Of a stretch of DNA of 44,995 bases, positions 34,220 through 43,389 are shown piece after piece. The stretch comes from Marinagarivorans sp. (GTDB lineage: Bacteria > Pseudomonadota > Gammaproteobacteria > Pseudomonadales > Cellvibrionaceae). The DNA is taken from positions 1-44,995 of the forward strand of contig JANQJB010000139.1 of NCBI GenBank assembly GCA_028281865.1, written 5' to 3'. Position numbers and translations under genes: made by a program. Each line of letters opens with the position of its first letter. Position 1 is the stretch's first letter. Below the pieces are notes generated by a model. It had not been told where the DNA came from. It worked only from the letters and a program-made list of their open reading frames with translations, and made no database searches.

Positions 34220-35227
34220 TTATTTTGGCATAGGCCCTAGTTTTACTCCCTCTGGATAATATTTCCAACCATCTCTAATTTTAATTTTCTCATCCCAGGG
34301 CAACTTATATTTTCCTTCAGCAAGATCGGCTACCCACGTAAGGTAGTTTTCTTTCTCACCTCCAGGTTTACCCACGTATGCGCGACAGCCTACGTTGAAC
34401 ACATTATTCTCCAACGCCCAATTTTCTCGCGCCTTGTCCACTAGCCTTGGGAACAATTCCGCTGTAACAATTTCCCAAGGGTTACGATGCCCTTGCTGGA
34501 TAACATTGCCGTCATAGTTGCAAACCGTGCCTTCGCCGAAGTAGTAGAATACGCCGTCGTAACCTGCAAGGTTAACCGAAATGGTGTACATTAAGTTTTG
34601 CCAAGCATTTGTTCGGTTAGTCCAAATCCACTGGTCATTGACTTGAGTTGAGTAACCGGAAATGCGGATATAGACATTAGCGCCTTTGTAGGCGGCTTCT
34701 CGGGCGAGTTCTGGGAACATGCCATCGTGACAAATACACACCGCTAATTTGGAGCCTTTTGGCCCATCACACACCGGCATACCATAATTACCTGGCGACC
34801 AGGGTTCGATTGGTACCCAGGGCTGAAGCTTACGATAATGCAGCGCTATTTCCCCTTGGTCATTGATGATCAGCGCTGTGTTATAGGGTGGTTTAGAGGG
34901 GTCCTCATTTTGCTCCATAATCGAGAACACACCCCAAACCTTATTCATAATACACGCTTCCTTAAAGCGCCCAACCTCGGGACTATCAATGGAAAGAAGC
35001 ATTTCGTCGTAAGTCCAAATAGACGTGTTTAAGCCTTGCGTTGAATATTCAGGCATAACAATCAAATCCGCATCTGGGTAACCTGCTTTGGTGGTACCAA
35101 CAGCTTTGCAAATTTGATCAACCTGAGTTTGAATGTCTTGAGGACCCGTTATCACGGGTACCGGGTACTGAATCATTGCGATAAGAAGCGCTTCATCCCA
35201 AGCGCTTACGCTACCTGTACTGGCCAT
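34220..35227 (-). CDS. amiF: formamidase (AmiF)
   Basis: 335 residues, the length of AmiF. Nitrilase superfamily enzyme releasing ammonia and formate from formamide in the cytoplasm. The catalytic triad is in place at the numbering of the Helicobacter enzyme: Glu60 ([11 protein letters not shown]), Lys133 (HYRKLQP) and Cys166 (AVCICHDGM). Long stretches such as [20 protein letters not shown] and the GEGTVCN..G region match AmiF more than AmiE. An AGAGGTGA ribosome binding site precedes the ATG. It stands alone and convergent with the upstream cluster. A role in nitrogen supply or acid response is known for the family; here it is inferred only. Confidence 0.95.
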   Translation of the reverse strand: MASTGSVSAWDEALLIAMIQYPVPVITGPQDIQTQVDQICKAVGTTKAGYPDADLIVMPEYSTQGLNTSIWTYDEMLLSIDSPEVGRFKEACIMNKVWGVFSIMEQNEDPSKPPYNTALIINDQGEIALHYRKLQPWVPIEPWSPGNYGMPVCDGPKGSKLAVCICHDGMFPELAREAAYKGANVYIRISGYSTQVNDQWIWTNRTNAWQNLMYTISVNLAGYDGVFYYFGEGTVCNYDGNVIQQGHRNPWEIVTAELFPRLVDKARENWALENNVFNVGCRAYVGKPGGEKENYLTWVADLAEGKYKLPWDEKIKIRDGWKYYPEGVKLGPMPK

Positions 35228-35461
35228 AAATAGTCACCTCTGAATTAGAAAATGTAATTAGAAAGGTTCTTCAACCTTGTAGCCATTATTGATAGCAAAC
35301 TACCGATAGGTAAATACGTCATTTGACGTAGCTTTACTGCAGCCAGCCAGTTTATTGGAGGGACTTTTGAGCAAAGAAAAATTGATTAGCTTTTAAAATA
35401 AACAGTAGAAGTCATTCAACTCTTACTAAAAATAAATAAAATTCGAACTTAGAGCAGCCTG

Positions 35462-36190
35462 TCATAGATGATCGGTATAGGCTTCGTAGTAATGCATTTT
35501 TAACGAATACGCCGAGATGGCCACATCGTTCTCGGTTAGTGACGTTTTTAAAACACCCGAAACCCAAAACGGGTCATATAGAGCCTCCAGTATCAGACCT
35601 TTAGGGTAATCGACAAGTATTATTTGATTTGGCGGCGGCGGTGGCACATGAATACAAGCTCCAAAAAACGGCACTAAGAAAAATTGTGTAATAGTTTGAT
35701 CATCATCAAATTCTAGCGGTACAACAAAACCCGGAATTCGAATCGCCCGGCCATCCATTTCCGGAACCACACGCTTGGAAACAAGTGCTTGCTGATAACG
35801 ATCATCACTAGCGGGCACGCTATTATTTTTAAGCCTACCTACAACCTGATCTTCCTCTGAACCGTCTTCAATATCAGTAACGTAACTGGGTGGGTTTAAT
35901 ATCGCATCCAAATCCTCTTTAGGCATCAGGTCTACCCAATTGACGGTTGTGAACGCATCCTTTGGTAGAGGCTTCTCAAGCTCAACCTTTTGTTCCTCTT
36001 TTTCCCCTTTCTTTTTATCCAAATTCTCAGCAGCCTTAACAGCCTTTGTCGCTTCTGCTTTGACTTCGCCAAGCTCTGGTTTTGGCTCGGGCTCTGGATT
36101 TGTTGACTGTGCTTTATTGCAAGCACTTAACGAAAGTGTCACCAGCAAACAGAAAAAGAAACCGAAGATCAACTGACGAATATTGTCCAT
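35462..36190 (-). CDS. DUF3299 lipoprotein of the zinc (Zrg-type) system
   Basis: 242 residues from ATG 36190 (MDNIRQLIFGFFFCLLVTLSLSACNK), which gives a signal with lipobox LSAC; an upstream in-frame ATG at 36265 would add 25 residues and bury the signal. A charged linker (PEPEPKPELGEVKAEATKAVKAAENLDKKKG, partly here) is followed by the DUF3299 domain: IPGFVVPLEFDDDQTITQFFLVPFFGACIHVPPPPPNQII. It is divergent from an ABC ATPase and permease. In Pseudomonas the corresponding genes (PA4063-PA4066) are co-operonic with zrgA and zinc-repressed. Here zrgA sits in the operon at 22.8 kb. Confidence 0.85.
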   Translation of the reverse strand: MDNIRQLIFGFFFCLLVTLSLSACNKAQSTNPEPEPKPELGEVKAEATKAVKAAENLDKKKGEKEEQKVELEKPLPKDAFTTVNWVDLMPKEDLDAILNPPSYVTDIEDGSEEDQVVGRLKNNSVPASDDRYQQALVSKRVVPEMDGRAIRIPGFVVPLEFDDDQTITQFFLVPFFGACIHVPPPPPNQIILVDYPKGLILEALYDPFWVSGVLKTSLTENDVAISAYSLKMHYYEAYTDHL

Positions 36191-36240
36191 TTTGAAGGCT
36201 GCACACCGGATAGGGATTTCAAGTGATAAAACAAAATGAT

Positions 36241-36252
36241 ACATTGCAATGT
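36241..36252. promoter_or_regulatory. candidate operator, 12-bp palindrome
   Basis: ACATTGCAATGT is a perfect palindrome in the 117-base divergent region between the DUF3299 and ABC ATPase genes. The flanks (TGATACATTGCAATG) match the Zur half-site pattern only partly, about 8 of 14 positions, so it may be a weak Zur box or another site. Confidence 0.35.
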
Positions 36253-36307
36253 TTAGTCTTGGCAATCAGCCCGGTCGAACCGTCAATGAGCAAACCGTCG
36301 ACAAATT

Positions 36308-36985
36308 ATGACCATTAGTCTTAGCAACGTCTGTTTCGCCTACCCGGATGCGCCGGATAAACCTGTGCTCAATATACCGAGCTGGAACGTGGCATCGCAG
36401 GAGCAAGTCTTTGTCCATGGTCCCTCAGGAGGAGGAAAATCCACCCTACTTAATCTGCTCAGCGGCATACTCGCTCCAACGAGTGGTGAAGTTTCAATTT
36501 TAGGTAAAAGACTCGATAAAATGAGTCAGCGCCAGTGTGACCGATTCCGAGCCAAGCGAATTGGCTATGTATTTCAACAGTTCAACCTGATCCCCTATTT
36601 AAATGCAGTAGAAAATGTGCAGTTACCCACACATTTTTGCCAGCACGGAAAAGCAAGCGCACGGCAAGAAATAGAGGGCCTTTTGGCAAAATTAAACGTT
36701 TCTCCCGATAATTGGCACAAACAAGCTAATAAACTCAGTATCGGGCAGCAACAACGCGTAGCTATTGCACGGGCGCTTATCAATAAGCCTGAGCTATTAA
36801 TCGCAGATGAACCCACCTCATCACTGGATCAAGATAACCGCAATAACTTTATGTCGCTGCTGATGTCCTTAGTAGCAGAAAACAATATTACGTTGGTCTT
36901 TGTCAGCCACGATATGTCCTTATCTCAATACTTTAAACGCATTGATGCCTTGTCCGACATTAGCTGTTTAAACGGAGATAGCTAA
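36308..36985 (+). CDS. ABC ATPase of the zinc (Zrg-type) system
   Basis: 225 residues. Walker A GPSGGGKST, Q-loop FQQFNLIPYLN, signature LSIGQQQR (Ile for Gly at position 3), Walker B LLIADEPTSSLD and switch His in VFVSHD. It belongs to the LolD/MacB-like ATPases; together with the next permease and DUF3299 it forms the set that accompanies ZrgA in Pseudomonas and Vibrio. Stop and permease start overlap by one base. It is probably transcribed from the divergent region upstream. Confidence 0.88.
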   Translation: MTISLSNVCFAYPDAPDKPVLNIPSWNVASQEQVFVHGPSGGGKSTLLNLLSGILAPTSGEVSILGKRLDKMSQRQCDRFRAKRIGYVFQQFNLIPYLNAVENVQLPTHFCQHGKASARQEIEGLLAKLNVSPDNWHKQANKLSIGQQQRVAIARALINKPELLIADEPTSSLDQDNRNNFMSLLMSLVAENNITLVFVSHDMSLSQYFKRIDALSDISCLNGDS

Positions 36986-38226
36986 TGTTTTTTAAACTCG
37001 CATGCAAAAGTTTGCTTAATCGCAAAGGCTCGGTGATTTTGGCATTAATGGCTATGACGGTCAGTGTTTTTGTTTTATTGGCCGTCGAACATATTCGCTA
37101 TCAAGCAAAGGAGAGTTTTTCCAATACCGTGTCGGGCGTCGACCTTATTGTGGGAGCCAGAACGGGCAGCCTTAATTTATTATTGTATTCAGTTTTTCGC
37201 ATAGGTACCCCCACCAATAATATTGCCTGGGAATCTTTCGAGGATATTGCTTCCAACCCTCAAGTAAAATGGGCGATACCCATTTCTTTGGGCGATTCGC
37301 ATAAAGGCTATCGCGTAATGGGTACGACCAAGGATTACTTTGAATATTTTAGTTATGGCAAGCAACACAAACTCAGTTTTGACAAAGGTCGTGCCTTTGA
37401 TCACGTATTTGACGTTGTGCTCGGCTCAGACGTCGCCAAAAAACTTGGCTATTCATTGGGCGATAAACTAGTTTTAGCGCATGGTATAGCCAGCACCAGC
37501 TTTAGCTTACATGATGATAGGCCATTTACGGTTGTCGGAATCTTAAAACCCACAGGGACGCCGGTTGACCGAACTCTGCATGTCAGCTTAGAAGGAATTG
37601 AAGCTATTCATATTGATTGGCAACACGGCGTAAAAATCCTAGGAAGTACAATTACCACTGAGCAAATTGAAAAACTCGAACTCAAACCCAAAAGCATTAC
37701 TGCGTTTATGCTGGGGTTGAAATCGAGAATAACCACGTTTCGAGTACAAAGGGAAATTAATAATTACGCGAAGGAACCTATGCTTGCGATACTGCCCGGT
37801 GCTACTTTGTCGGAGCTTTGGCAAATGATGAGCATACTAGAAAATACTTTATTCCTTGTTGCCATCCTGGTATTTATTGCAGCAGTGCTGGGCCTTAGCG
37901 CAATGCTATTATCCTCTATCCGCGATCGCAGTCGCGAAATCCAATTACTCAGAATAATCGGCGCACCGCCAAGCTTTTTATTTCTACTAATAGAAATGGA
38001 GGCTGTACTGATAACACTCACAAGCTTTGGTTTGGGTGCAGGCCTTTTGACAACTTGCCTGTACGGCGCCCGAGATATCTTAAGCCATTTTAATTTGCAC
38101 GTTAGCACGAATATTTTTTCTGAGAGCACCTTATACTTTGTTATTAGTATCGTAGTGGCTTCAATTGTGGCTGCAGCGATCCCTTCGTTAAATGCTTATG
38201 TAAAAGCGAAAAACATTGAAAGTTAA
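36985..38226 (+). CDS. FtsX-like ABC permease of the zinc (Zrg-type) system
   Basis: 413 residues, start overlapping the ATPase stop by one base (TAATG). One N-terminal transmembrane helix (GSVILALMAMTVSVFVLLAVEHI), a periplasmic part of about 220 residues and three C-terminal helices; the coupling segment is SSIRDRSREIQLLRIIGAPPSFLFLLIEMEAV. It looks like a LolC/MacB-type permease. In zinc regulons of Pseudomonas and Vibrio this kind of permease works with ZrgA. It converges with the Kelch-like lipoprotein gene 20 bases downstream, with no terminator visible. Confidence 0.87.
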   Translation: MFFKLACKSLLNRKGSVILALMAMTVSVFVLLAVEHIRYQAKESFSNTVSGVDLIVGARTGSLNLLLYSVFRIGTPTNNIAWESFEDIASNPQVKWAIPISLGDSHKGYRVMGTTKDYFEYFSYGKQHKLSFDKGRAFDHVFDVVLGSDVAKKLGYSLGDKLVLAHGIASTSFSLHDDRPFTVVGILKPTGTPVDRTLHVSLEGIEAIHIDWQHGVKILGSTITTEQIEKLELKPKSITAFMLGLKSRITTFRVQREINNYAKEPMLAILPGATLSELWQMMSILENTLFLVAILVFIAAVLGLSAMLLSSIRDRSREIQLLRIIGAPPSFLFLLIEMEAVLITLTSFGLGAGLLTTCLYGARDILSHFNLHVSTNIFSESTLYFVISIVVASIVAAAIPSLNAYVKAKNIES

Positions 38227-38246
38227 TTATATGTAGGGATTATGAA

Positions 38247-40349
38247 TCAGTCTCGAGGAAATTCTACAATACCGGAATAACCGACCCCCCACTCTTCTCC
38301 GTTGATTGACCTCCATGTTTTTAGATATTTATCCTCATAGCCCATTAAATAGAGTTTGCCGTTGTGCTGCAAAGGGGTGTTAAAATACGGGACTTTAAAT
38401 TCACCTTGTATGTCTATCGCTTGCCAATTTTTTCCATCGGAGGAGCGCCACAGGTCATGTAAGGTTCCCACTAAGTTTTCCGTCCATCCACCAAACAACC
38501 AAATATTATTATTAAATACTAGCAAGCCGCTATTTTCTCTTACAGGGACTTCATCGATCTGCGCCTCGTCTTGCCAAATGGAAAGATCGTAAGAAGACTT
38601 AAAGGAATTCGTATTAATCGTACTCGATTCACCAGGAGCTAGAAAAACCCATAGGCGGTTATCAAAGTTGAAAAATTTAACCACATCATCAACAAAGTCC
38701 AAATCAGGATTATATATTCGCCAATTTTCCCCGTCTTCAGAAGACCACAGCTCGAAGTTCGACTTATCTGATCTACTCGTGGCAATAAATAACCAAAGCG
38801 TATTATCAAACTCAATCAAATGTGAGTATCGACCGTCGCGATAAGCCTCGGAATTCGGTAATAGGTCGTGTTCAATCCAAGTAAAACCATCAACACTTGA
38901 ATAAATAACGCCCCTTTCTGGACAACTCATCCATAACTTACCTTTGAATATTGCGGTAGACTTTTTGCAGTATTTTGTTTGCATTTGATGATCGACTTTC
39001 TGCCAATCGATGGCGTTCTGCGAAAAGTAAATTTCGTCCCTTCCTCTCGATGCGTCAAACCGAAAAAACAGTTGGTTAAAATGCTTTAGATCAATGTCGG
39101 AAGGACTAAAATATACTCCATCAAGTCGTTCCTCCTGCCAGCTATCATCTTCTATACGGTAACTCCATGCATCGTTTTGAGCTCGACCTATATCTCCGCG
39201 AATTTCTGTGCCGCCCACTAACCAAAGACTATCCTTAAACGCTACCAGTTGCGGGTCTTGTCTAAAACCAAAATTTATTTTTCCTCGAGCAGTTTCTCTG
39301 TTAATCATTTGCCAGTTGACCATATCGCTAGACTTCCATTGCTGCTGAAAACAATTTTCGACAAGGAAACTACAATTATGATCTTGCCCTAATAGAATTA
39401 ACTCATCACCTAAAACACTTAGCGCATGCGCGCGAATAAAATTCGCATTTTCGGCATTTATAATCTGCCAGCTTTCTCCATCTTTCGAAACACGGATTTT
39501 TCCGTCAAACATTTGTGCAACTGCGATAAGTTTGTTTTGAAATACAGCATATAAAAAACGATTGGTTCTTGAAATCGACAGATTAGTTGTAAACGCTTGC
39601 CAATCTACTCCATTGTCGGATACCCAAATATTAGGATTTTCGCCATTAGTTGACTTGCGTTCGAGCAAATATAACTTGTTGTTGAAAAACAATACTTGAT
39701 GAAGCTCGTGCTCAGCCGGATAAGCATCCATAGACTCGATAACCCAATCCCTACCATTGAATGAAGATTGAATATGCTGTTTAAAATCATTTCCAATCTT
39801 ACCGCCAAATAACCACAATCTATTGTTAAATTCGATAGCCTGCATACCTTCGCTTGCGGGCGAAGGCATAAATTTGCTTTCTATGCGCCAGCGGCGTCCG
39901 TTGTCAGACGACCAGATATCACGCTTGACCCTACCTCCAATTATCCAAAGGCGATCGTTGAAGGTTACAGTTTGATGCTGTCTTCTGGCTTCAAAGTGTG
40001 TTTGTACGGGTGCTATAAGCGAGCGCAAACTCGCTTCCCGTTCATTCTGCAACCAGAAATAAGTGAGATTATTGACATCAAAGTGAACAGCATTTTCACC
40101 ACTTGCTAACAAAGGTGTGGACTCTAAATCGCTGCACGTATGAACGGTTTCTTTATCGCAAATTGAATCTTCAGACTGATAAAGCGTATAGGTGCTTAAA
40201 TTGTGAGAATTCTCGAATTCAATCGTGGAACCACCTGCACCTATCCAGGCTGTATAATTTATGCTGCGAGATTCTGTTTTAATTTGTTTTTCACCCGAAC
40301 ATGAAAAAGCGCTTAATACAAAAACTAGAACCACTAGCATTCTGGTCAT
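38247..40349 (-). CDS. Kelch/galactose-oxidase-like lipoprotein
   Basis: 700 residues with a lipoprotein signal (VLVFVLSAFSCSGEKQ, lipobox LSAFSC). The rest is made of repeated strands with the W-S/D-DG-x-x-W signature (WSSDNGRRWRIES, VSDNGVDWQAF, SSEDGENWRIY, SSDGKNWQAI) and LWLFGG/LWIIGG patterns, probably two propeller-like units. A surface-exposed binding or adhesion protein is the best guess; no catalytic residues of galactose oxidase are seen. Two start codons, three residues apart, are equally possible. It stands alone. Confidence 0.8.
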   Translation of the reverse strand: MTRMLVVLVFVLSAFSCSGEKQIKTESRSINYTAWIGAGGSTIEFENSHNLSTYTLYQSEDSICDKETVHTCSDLESTPLLASGENAVHFDVNNLTYFWLQNEREASLRSLIAPVQTHFEARRQHQTVTFNDRLWIIGGRVKRDIWSSDNGRRWRIESKFMPSPASEGMQAIEFNNRLWLFGGKIGNDFKQHIQSSFNGRDWVIESMDAYPAEHELHQVLFFNNKLYLLERKSTNGENPNIWVSDNGVDWQAFTTNLSISRTNRFLYAVFQNKLIAVAQMFDGKIRVSKDGESWQIINAENANFIRAHALSVLGDELILLGQDHNCSFLVENCFQQQWKSSDMVNWQMINRETARGKINFGFRQDPQLVAFKDSLWLVGGTEIRGDIGRAQNDAWSYRIEDDSWQEERLDGVYFSPSDIDLKHFNQLFFRFDASRGRDEIYFSQNAIDWQKVDHQMQTKYCKKSTAIFKGKLWMSCPERGVIYSSVDGFTWIEHDLLPNSEAYRDGRYSHLIEFDNTLWLFIATSRSDKSNFELWSSEDGENWRIYNPDLDFVDDVVKFFNFDNRLWVFLAPGESSTINTNSFKSSYDLSIWQDEAQIDEVPVRENSGLLVFNNNIWLFGGWTENLVGTLHDLWRSSDGKNWQAIDIQGEFKVPYFNTPLQHNGKLYLMGYEDKYLKTWRSINGEEWGVGYSGIVEFPRD

Positions 40350-40528
40350 TCATTATTCTCAGTTAGCGTTATTGGGACTAGGCAGTGTAACAGTTTAACC
40401 GGTGACCACTAGTAACCAATTTTGGTGAAAAACGTCTGAGTGAGAATTGCTTATGTTCTTTTTGGTGAGAGATTTATCAAAAGCCGGTACTTTAGTCATC
40501 CGGCGAGCACCCTGAGCAAAGAAAACTT

Positions 40529-41218
40529 CTAATCCTCCAGATACTTACCAAAAATTTTCTGGTCCGCCGAATATAATACACACTTTATTATCATTGCGTA
40601 GAATAACGGCAAGAACATTATAGCTACCGCTACACCGGTATTATCCTGAAACCCTTCTCGACCCATATGATCACTTATGGAAATCGCCCCAGTTAAAAAG
40701 CCTATACAGCCCAGAAAGATACTCTGATTTCCCATCACTCGAAGAAATCTAACAGCTCTTCTAGCGTCAGTTTTTTCAATATTATCTTCATCACTAAATG
40801 CTAAACGAAAGGCAAGTTTAAGACTTGAAACAGATGTTGCCGCTATTCCCAATGCGATCGCAGGGGGCAATACAACCACCATCGAAGGTACATTATAAAA
40901 AGTACTTAAGTGGCCGGAAATAAGCATCTCCAAAAACATTATTGCAACAAAAAATAAAAAACCTAAAAGATAAGCCATAGTAGAGCCTCGACCTTGCCAA
41001 ATATAAATAAGGGCGCTTTTTATCGCTTGTTTCCAATACCAATAATCAGCGCTAATTTTTCCCCGTTTTGACTTCTCCAAGCCCTTAAACTCCTCTTCTA
41101 AATCACCGAGCACTGGTTGCTTTAGGTGTGCTGGCAAGCAAAGCATCAAAATATTGCTCGCCAGTTTAGGTGGTTTCCTATTCCCACACTTTGAGGAGCA
41201 AGTATCTTCTGTTACCAA
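40529..41218 (-). CDS. permease-prefix-domain membrane protein
   Basis: 229 residues from TTG 41218, which has a perfect GGAGG eight bases upstream; the alternative GTG at 41233 lacks such a site. The N-terminal ~70 residues (KLASNILMLCLPAHLKQPVLGDLEEEFKGLEKSKRGKISADYWYWKQ) match the permease prefix domain 2 normally fused to an 800-residue FtsX-type permease. Here it is followed by four transmembrane helices and ends, with no permease. The gene overlaps padR by a few codons, the typical pairing for this family. Function is unknown. Confidence 0.75.
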   Translation of the reverse strand: MVTEDTCSSKCGNRKPPKLASNILMLCLPAHLKQPVLGDLEEEFKGLEKSKRGKISADYWYWKQAIKSALIYIWQGRGSTMAYLLGFLFFVAIMFLEMLISGHLSTFYNVPSMVVVLPPAIALGIAATSVSSLKLAFRLAFSDEDNIEKTDARRAVRFLRVMGNQSIFLGCIGFLTGAISISDHMGREGFQDNTGVAVAIMFLPLFYAMIIKCVLYSADQKIFGKYLED

Positions 41219-41532
41219 GATATATCCCTCCACATCGTTTCCAAATTGCTCCTTGTCCGTGTCAAGGCGCTCTTGCCCAGCGAAGTCAGTTCAAAATACC
41301 GCTTGGCTCGCCCCCCTCTTTCCGCTGTTGCTTCACCCAATCTGGACTTAACAAACTTCTTTTTCTCCAATCGCTCTAAAGTGGCATAAAGCGCACCAAT
41401 AGAAACATCCCGATGGATCAGGTCATTTATGGTTGTGCGCATACGCATGCCATACGCGTCTGCCCCTAACCTTAATATCGCTAGGAGTACGATATGTTCG
41501 AATTCACCAAGATAGATATCTTTTCTCGACAT
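41212..41532 (-). CDS. PadR-family transcriptional regulator
   Basis: 106 residues, a small PadR without a long C-terminal helix domain. The winged helix is clear: GEFEHIVLLAILRLGADAYGMRMRTTIND, ISIGALYATLERLEKKKFVKSRLGE and the wing GRAKRYFELTSLGKSAL. It presumably represses itself and the membrane protein encoded next. An AT-rich inverted repeat 65-90 bases upstream of the start could be its operator. Confidence 0.9.
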   Translation of the reverse strand: MSRKDIYLGEFEHIVLLAILRLGADAYGMRMRTTINDLIHRDVSIGALYATLERLEKKKFVKSRLGEATAERGGRAKRYFELTSLGKSALTRTRSNLETMWRDISW

Positions 41533-41596
41533 ATTGGGTATATGTAGCTGGCATTTATTCTATATTGTAGAGTATATAATCACAGAATCAACGTGA

Positions 41597-41619
41597 TTTT
41601 ATCTGTTTAATAGATAAAA
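41597..41619. promoter_or_regulatory. candidate PadR operator, AT-rich inverted repeat
   Basis: TTTTATCT (41597-41604) and AGATAAAA (41612-41619) form perfect 8-base arms with a 7-base spacer, upstream of padR and downstream of the next gene's stop. It may be an operator or a weak terminator; the choice is open. Confidence 0.35.
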
Positions 41620-41642
41620 TTGCACTAAAACTTAGCAATTCA

Positions 41643-42062
41643 TTAAGTTAGCAGACTTATGCTGGGGTGTATGGAATAGCTATCGGCGACAATGACAACA
41701 GAGTGCATTTGTACAGTTTCATGTTTCTCTGATTCTACTACGACTATTATACAATTCTCGTAAGCGATCTGTTTATGATTTTCATATTCTATCTCGGAGG
41801 AATGTCGAACTCTCGGGAATTCAGGCCCGACAAAAATACCATCTTTCCAAAATGAATTGTCATTCCAAATTTCTTCCTTTTTAAATGCAAAATCCTCTTT
41901 CAATGAGGATACAGATCTTATGCCATTAAAATGAGCATATATGCCGCTATCACACCATTTGCAGCAGTTTCCGAACCATACTCTAAGTTCTCCCGCACTG
42001 ACCACCTCTAACAACGAAGAATCAACTCTCTTTTCGTTAATTGTAGTAAAGTCGATATTCAT
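41643..42062 (-). CDS. hypothetical protein
   Basis: 139 residues without signal peptide or transmembrane helix. It has two cysteine pairs close together (FGNCCKWCDSG), an aromatic-rich middle (EEIWNDNSFWKDGIFVGPEF) and a hydrophobic C-terminal part. The family is not recognised; size and composition would suit an immunity-type protein but nothing supports that directly. It is separated from its neighbours by about 100-160 bases on each side. Confidence 0.55.
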   Translation of the reverse strand: MNIDFTTINEKRVDSSLLEVVSAGELRVWFGNCCKWCDSGIYAHFNGIRSVSSLKEDFAFKKEEIWNDNSFWKDGIFVGPEFPRVRHSSEIEYENHKQIAYENCIIVVVESEKHETVQMHSVVIVADSYSIHPSISLLT

Positions 42063-42220
42063 ATTCTGGGTTAAAAAAAGTTGGATAAGAAGTAGGATAC
42101 ATTAACTACTCTTCAGAAAAAGAACAAAGAAGGCTAGAATTAAAGGACATCCGGTCAAGCACTAACAATTGAACGGATGTCTAATCAACAAGTAAACCTA
42201 ATTGTGAAATTATATGCGCT

Positions 42221-42871
42221 TCAATTCCCTGCAAGTTTTGGTGTAAAGCTTGGAAATGGTTTAGACGGCCTAGCAAAGTATGCAACGATTTTCTTATTTT
42301 CCGTATCATTATACAAAGACATTGCACCGGCAGAATTCCTTAATTTCATTGCCATCGTTGTTATCGCACCTTGCGTATCAGCGGTATCAGTAAAATATGT
42401 AAAATCGATCCTACAAAGTGTCTCTGCGCAGTTAATCTCGTTATATTCGATGTCCTTCGAAAAATCTAGAGCACTATTGTTGAGACCTAGCGCATCAACT
42501 ATTTCAACCTCCCAATTTGAATCCGTTCGCTCACTCCCTCTAATGCTATCAAAATAATTAAAGCGTTGACGATAAAATATTCGTTCATCATTTACAAGAT
42601 CTTCGTAGGTTTTTACATCTTTTTCATTGATTTCTGATTTTATATTTTCCTTTGGTTGAGATACAGGATTATCATTAGTTGCCACAGCCTGATCCAGCGA
42701 TAATGTTCCAGCACGATCCGGCGTTATTTTTGACGCACTAATTTCATTAGCAATACTGAAATAATCTTCTTTTCCAGTATTTTGATAAAAGAAAAAAGCA
42801 CTCGCAACAACACCAAATATAAAACCAGATACGCTAAAAAGTATAGCGCGATTATTAGCTGTCTTATCCAT
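42221..42871 (-). CDS. signal-anchored membrane protein of unknown function
   Basis: 216 residues with one N-terminal transmembrane helix (AILFSVSGFIFGVVASAFFFYQ) and a periplasmic remainder. The C-terminal domain contains EINCAETLCRIDFTYFTDTADTQGAITTMAMKL, a Cys-x-x-x-x-Cys pattern that occurs in similar anchored proteins of proteobacteria. It overlaps the upstream secreted-protein gene by eight bases and so belongs to the same transcript as the three tandem secreted proteins. Confidence 0.65.
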   Translation of the reverse strand: MDKTANNRAILFSVSGFIFGVVASAFFFYQNTGKEDYFSIANEISASKITPDRAGTLSLDQAVATNDNPVSQPKENIKSEINEKDVKTYEDLVNDERIFYRQRFNYFDSIRGSERTDSNWEVEIVDALGLNNSALDFSKDIEYNEINCAETLCRIDFTYFTDTADTQGAITTMAMKLRNSAGAMSLYNDTENKKIVAYFARPSKPFPSFTPKLAGN

Positions 42872-43367
42872 TGGTAGTTACCACTATACTATAAACGCTT
42901 GTTTTTTGCGGAAGGCTGCAATGTAGACCAAAAACAGCGTGCTCCGTATTAGCCTGTACGCTATCTAAATCCGAAGAATCAAAACTAATAACTGAAAAAG
43001 TTCCTGGAGGAGTCGGTTGAATCAATTTCGTTATATGACTAAAAACGATACCGTTATCCTGACCAACGTAGAGTGTGCACGCTTGATACTCTTGAGTTTC
43101 ATCGGGTGACGATTTTATATAAATATCAAGTCCGTCACCCAATTTGTTTATATTGGTATTTAGTCTTGGGATGCCACATGTAAATCCCGCGCCATCGCTA
43201 GCATTGTCAAAAAGATGCGTAGGATAATGCGTTACCTGGACAGGGTTTCCTCCTTGGCCAACCATGCAATTCGAAGGATGGAGGATATATGTTGCATTTG
43301 CAGAAATTGAAAAAAATAATATATTAAAAACTATAACGTAAAAATAGTAATTTATCGACTTGGTCAT
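42864..43367 (-). CDS. secreted cysteine-containing protein (tandem family, copy 3)
   Basis: 167 residues from ATG 43367 (MTKSINYYFYVIVFNILFFSISANA), with AGAGAA upstream; a longer frame from 43400 buries the signal. The mature protein has the arrangement of its two upstream neighbours: YILHPSNC near the N-terminus, GFTCGIPRLNTN, ACTLYVGQDNG and a final GLHCSL. Four spaced cysteines suggest two disulfides. Not recognised; a small secreted beta-sandwich is likely. Confidence 0.7.
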   Translation of the reverse strand: MTKSINYYFYVIVFNILFFSISANATYILHPSNCMVGQGGNPVQVTHYPTHLFDNASDGAGFTCGIPRLNTNINKLGDGLDIYIKSSPDETQEYQACTLYVGQDNGIVFSHITKLIQPTPPGTFSVISFDSSDLDSVQANTEHAVFGLHCSLPQKTSVYSIVVTTNG

Positions 43368-43389
43368 ATTTAATTCTCTTTTGTTAAAT

